A stretch of 6,148 nucleotides of DNA from Enterobacteriaceae bacterium UBA3516. Lineage in GTDB: Bacteria > Pseudomonadota > Gammaproteobacteria > Enterobacterales > Enterobacteriaceae. Position 1 is the first letter of the stretch, and each line of letters begins with the position of its first letter. Under the pieces are notes generated by a model that made no database searches, was not told the origin of the DNA, and was given only the letters and a program-made list of their open reading frames with translations. A program made the position numbers and the translations under genes. Shown one piece after another: positions 5,750 through 6,148 of this stretch. Location: the NCBI GenBank assembly GCA_002377245.1, contig DFPL01000231.1:1-6148 (forward strand), in the 5' to 3' direction.

Positions 5750-6121
5750 TTAAAGTACTTCTGGTGCCAGAGAGATAATTTTCATGAACTTCTCATTACG
5801 AAGTTCACGAGTTACCGGCCCAAAAATACGCGTGCCGATAGGCTGCTCGCTGTTATTGTTTAAAATAACGCATGCATTACCATCGAAGCGAATGACAGAA
5901 CCGTCCGGGCGACGAACACCCTTCCTGGTGCGCACCACTACCGCTTTCAGCACATCACCTTTTTTGACCTTACCACGCGGAATTGCTTCTTTGATGGTGA
6001 TCTTGATGATGTCGCCTACGCCTGCGTAGCGACGGTGCGAGCCACCCAGAACCTTGATACACATTACGCGACGTGCACCGGCGTTGTCGGCGACCATCAG
6101 CCTAGTATGCTCTTGGATCAT
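5750..6121 (-). CDS. rplN: 50S ribosomal protein L14
   Basis: The 123-residue product is full-length L14, a five-stranded barrel protein at the 50S interface that contributes to intersubunit bridges and contacts L19 and L3. GKVKKGDVLKAVVVRT (50-65) and GVRRPDGSVIRFDGNACV (68-85) cover the family signature, and the C-terminus EKFMKIISLAPEVL is invariant. The N-terminus reads MIQEHTRLMVADNAGARRVM, whereas enterobacterial L14 normally reads [20 protein letters not shown], so H5, R7, M9 and A14 cluster there; R66, I86 and N109 also differ. Arg7 and Arg66 are both encoded by AGG, a codon avoided in highly expressed enterobacterial genes. The frame is intact and GGAG lies 7 bases before the ATG. 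It is the first gene of the spc operon. Confidence 0.98.
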   Translation of the reverse strand: MIQEHTRLMVADNAGARRVMCIKVLGGSHRRYAGVGDIIKITIKEAIPRGKVKKGDVLKAVVVRTRKGVRRPDGSVIRFDGNACVILNNNSEQPIGTRIFGPVTRELRNEKFMKIISLAPEVL

Positions 6122-6148
6122 TTTAGTGCTCCGCTAATCTCAACTCCT
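6122..6148 (-). promoter_or_regulatory. rplN ribosome binding site and end of the rpsQ-rplN spacer
   Basis: The 27 bases before the rplN start contain GCGGAG, whose GGAG core (6132-6129) is 7 bases from the ATG and serves as Shine-Dalgarno. In E. coli the spc promoter lies further upstream in this spacer; no complete promoter is visible in the fragment included here, so its absence is due to the window edge. Confidence 0.7.

Overview
The window is a stretch of the conserved ribosomal-protein cluster of a gammaproteobacterium. All genes lie on the minus strand, so transcription runs from position 6148 towards position 1. In order it carries rplN, rplX, rplE, rpsN, rpsH, rplF, rplR, rpsE, rpmD, rplO, secY and rpmJ (the spc operon), then a 146-base junction, then rpsM and the first 24 codons of rpsK (start of the alpha operon).

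Gene content, order and protein sequences point to Enterobacterales. Most products look nearly identical to Escherichia coli as I remember those sequences; SecY seems to differ at only about four of 443 residues. Scattered substitutions in L14, S14, L30, L6 and S13 argue against E. coli K-12 itself. I cannot name the genus. An Enterobacteriaceae or Erwiniaceae relative is the best guess.

Region by region: 6122-6148 is the tail of the rpsQ-rplN spacer, and the spc promoter would lie beyond the window edge. From 6121 to 594, twelve genes are packed with gaps of 3 to 30 bases. Several Shine-Dalgarno sequences overlap the previous gene's stop codon, which suggests strong translational coupling. 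An RNA hairpin over the rplE start matches the known binding site of S8, the operon's translational repressor. Positions 448-593 hold the spc terminator hairpin, an alpha-operon promoter whose -10 box lies inside that hairpin, and the leader whose pseudoknot is bound by S4, repressor of the alpha operon. From 447 down are rpsM (GTG start) and truncated rpsK.

Together the genes make eight large- or small-subunit proteins around the 5S rRNA, peptidyl-transferase periphery and 30S head/body, plus small proteins L30 and L36 and the main membrane channel of the Sec translocon. The two feedback loops (S8 on spc mRNA, S4 on alpha mRNA) match ribosomal-protein output to rRNA supply. There is no unexplained stretch longer than 300 bases, no mobile element, tRNA or CRISPR array, and I see no undescribed system. 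The points worth a second look are the terminator/promoter overlap and unusual local substitutions in L14 and S14.
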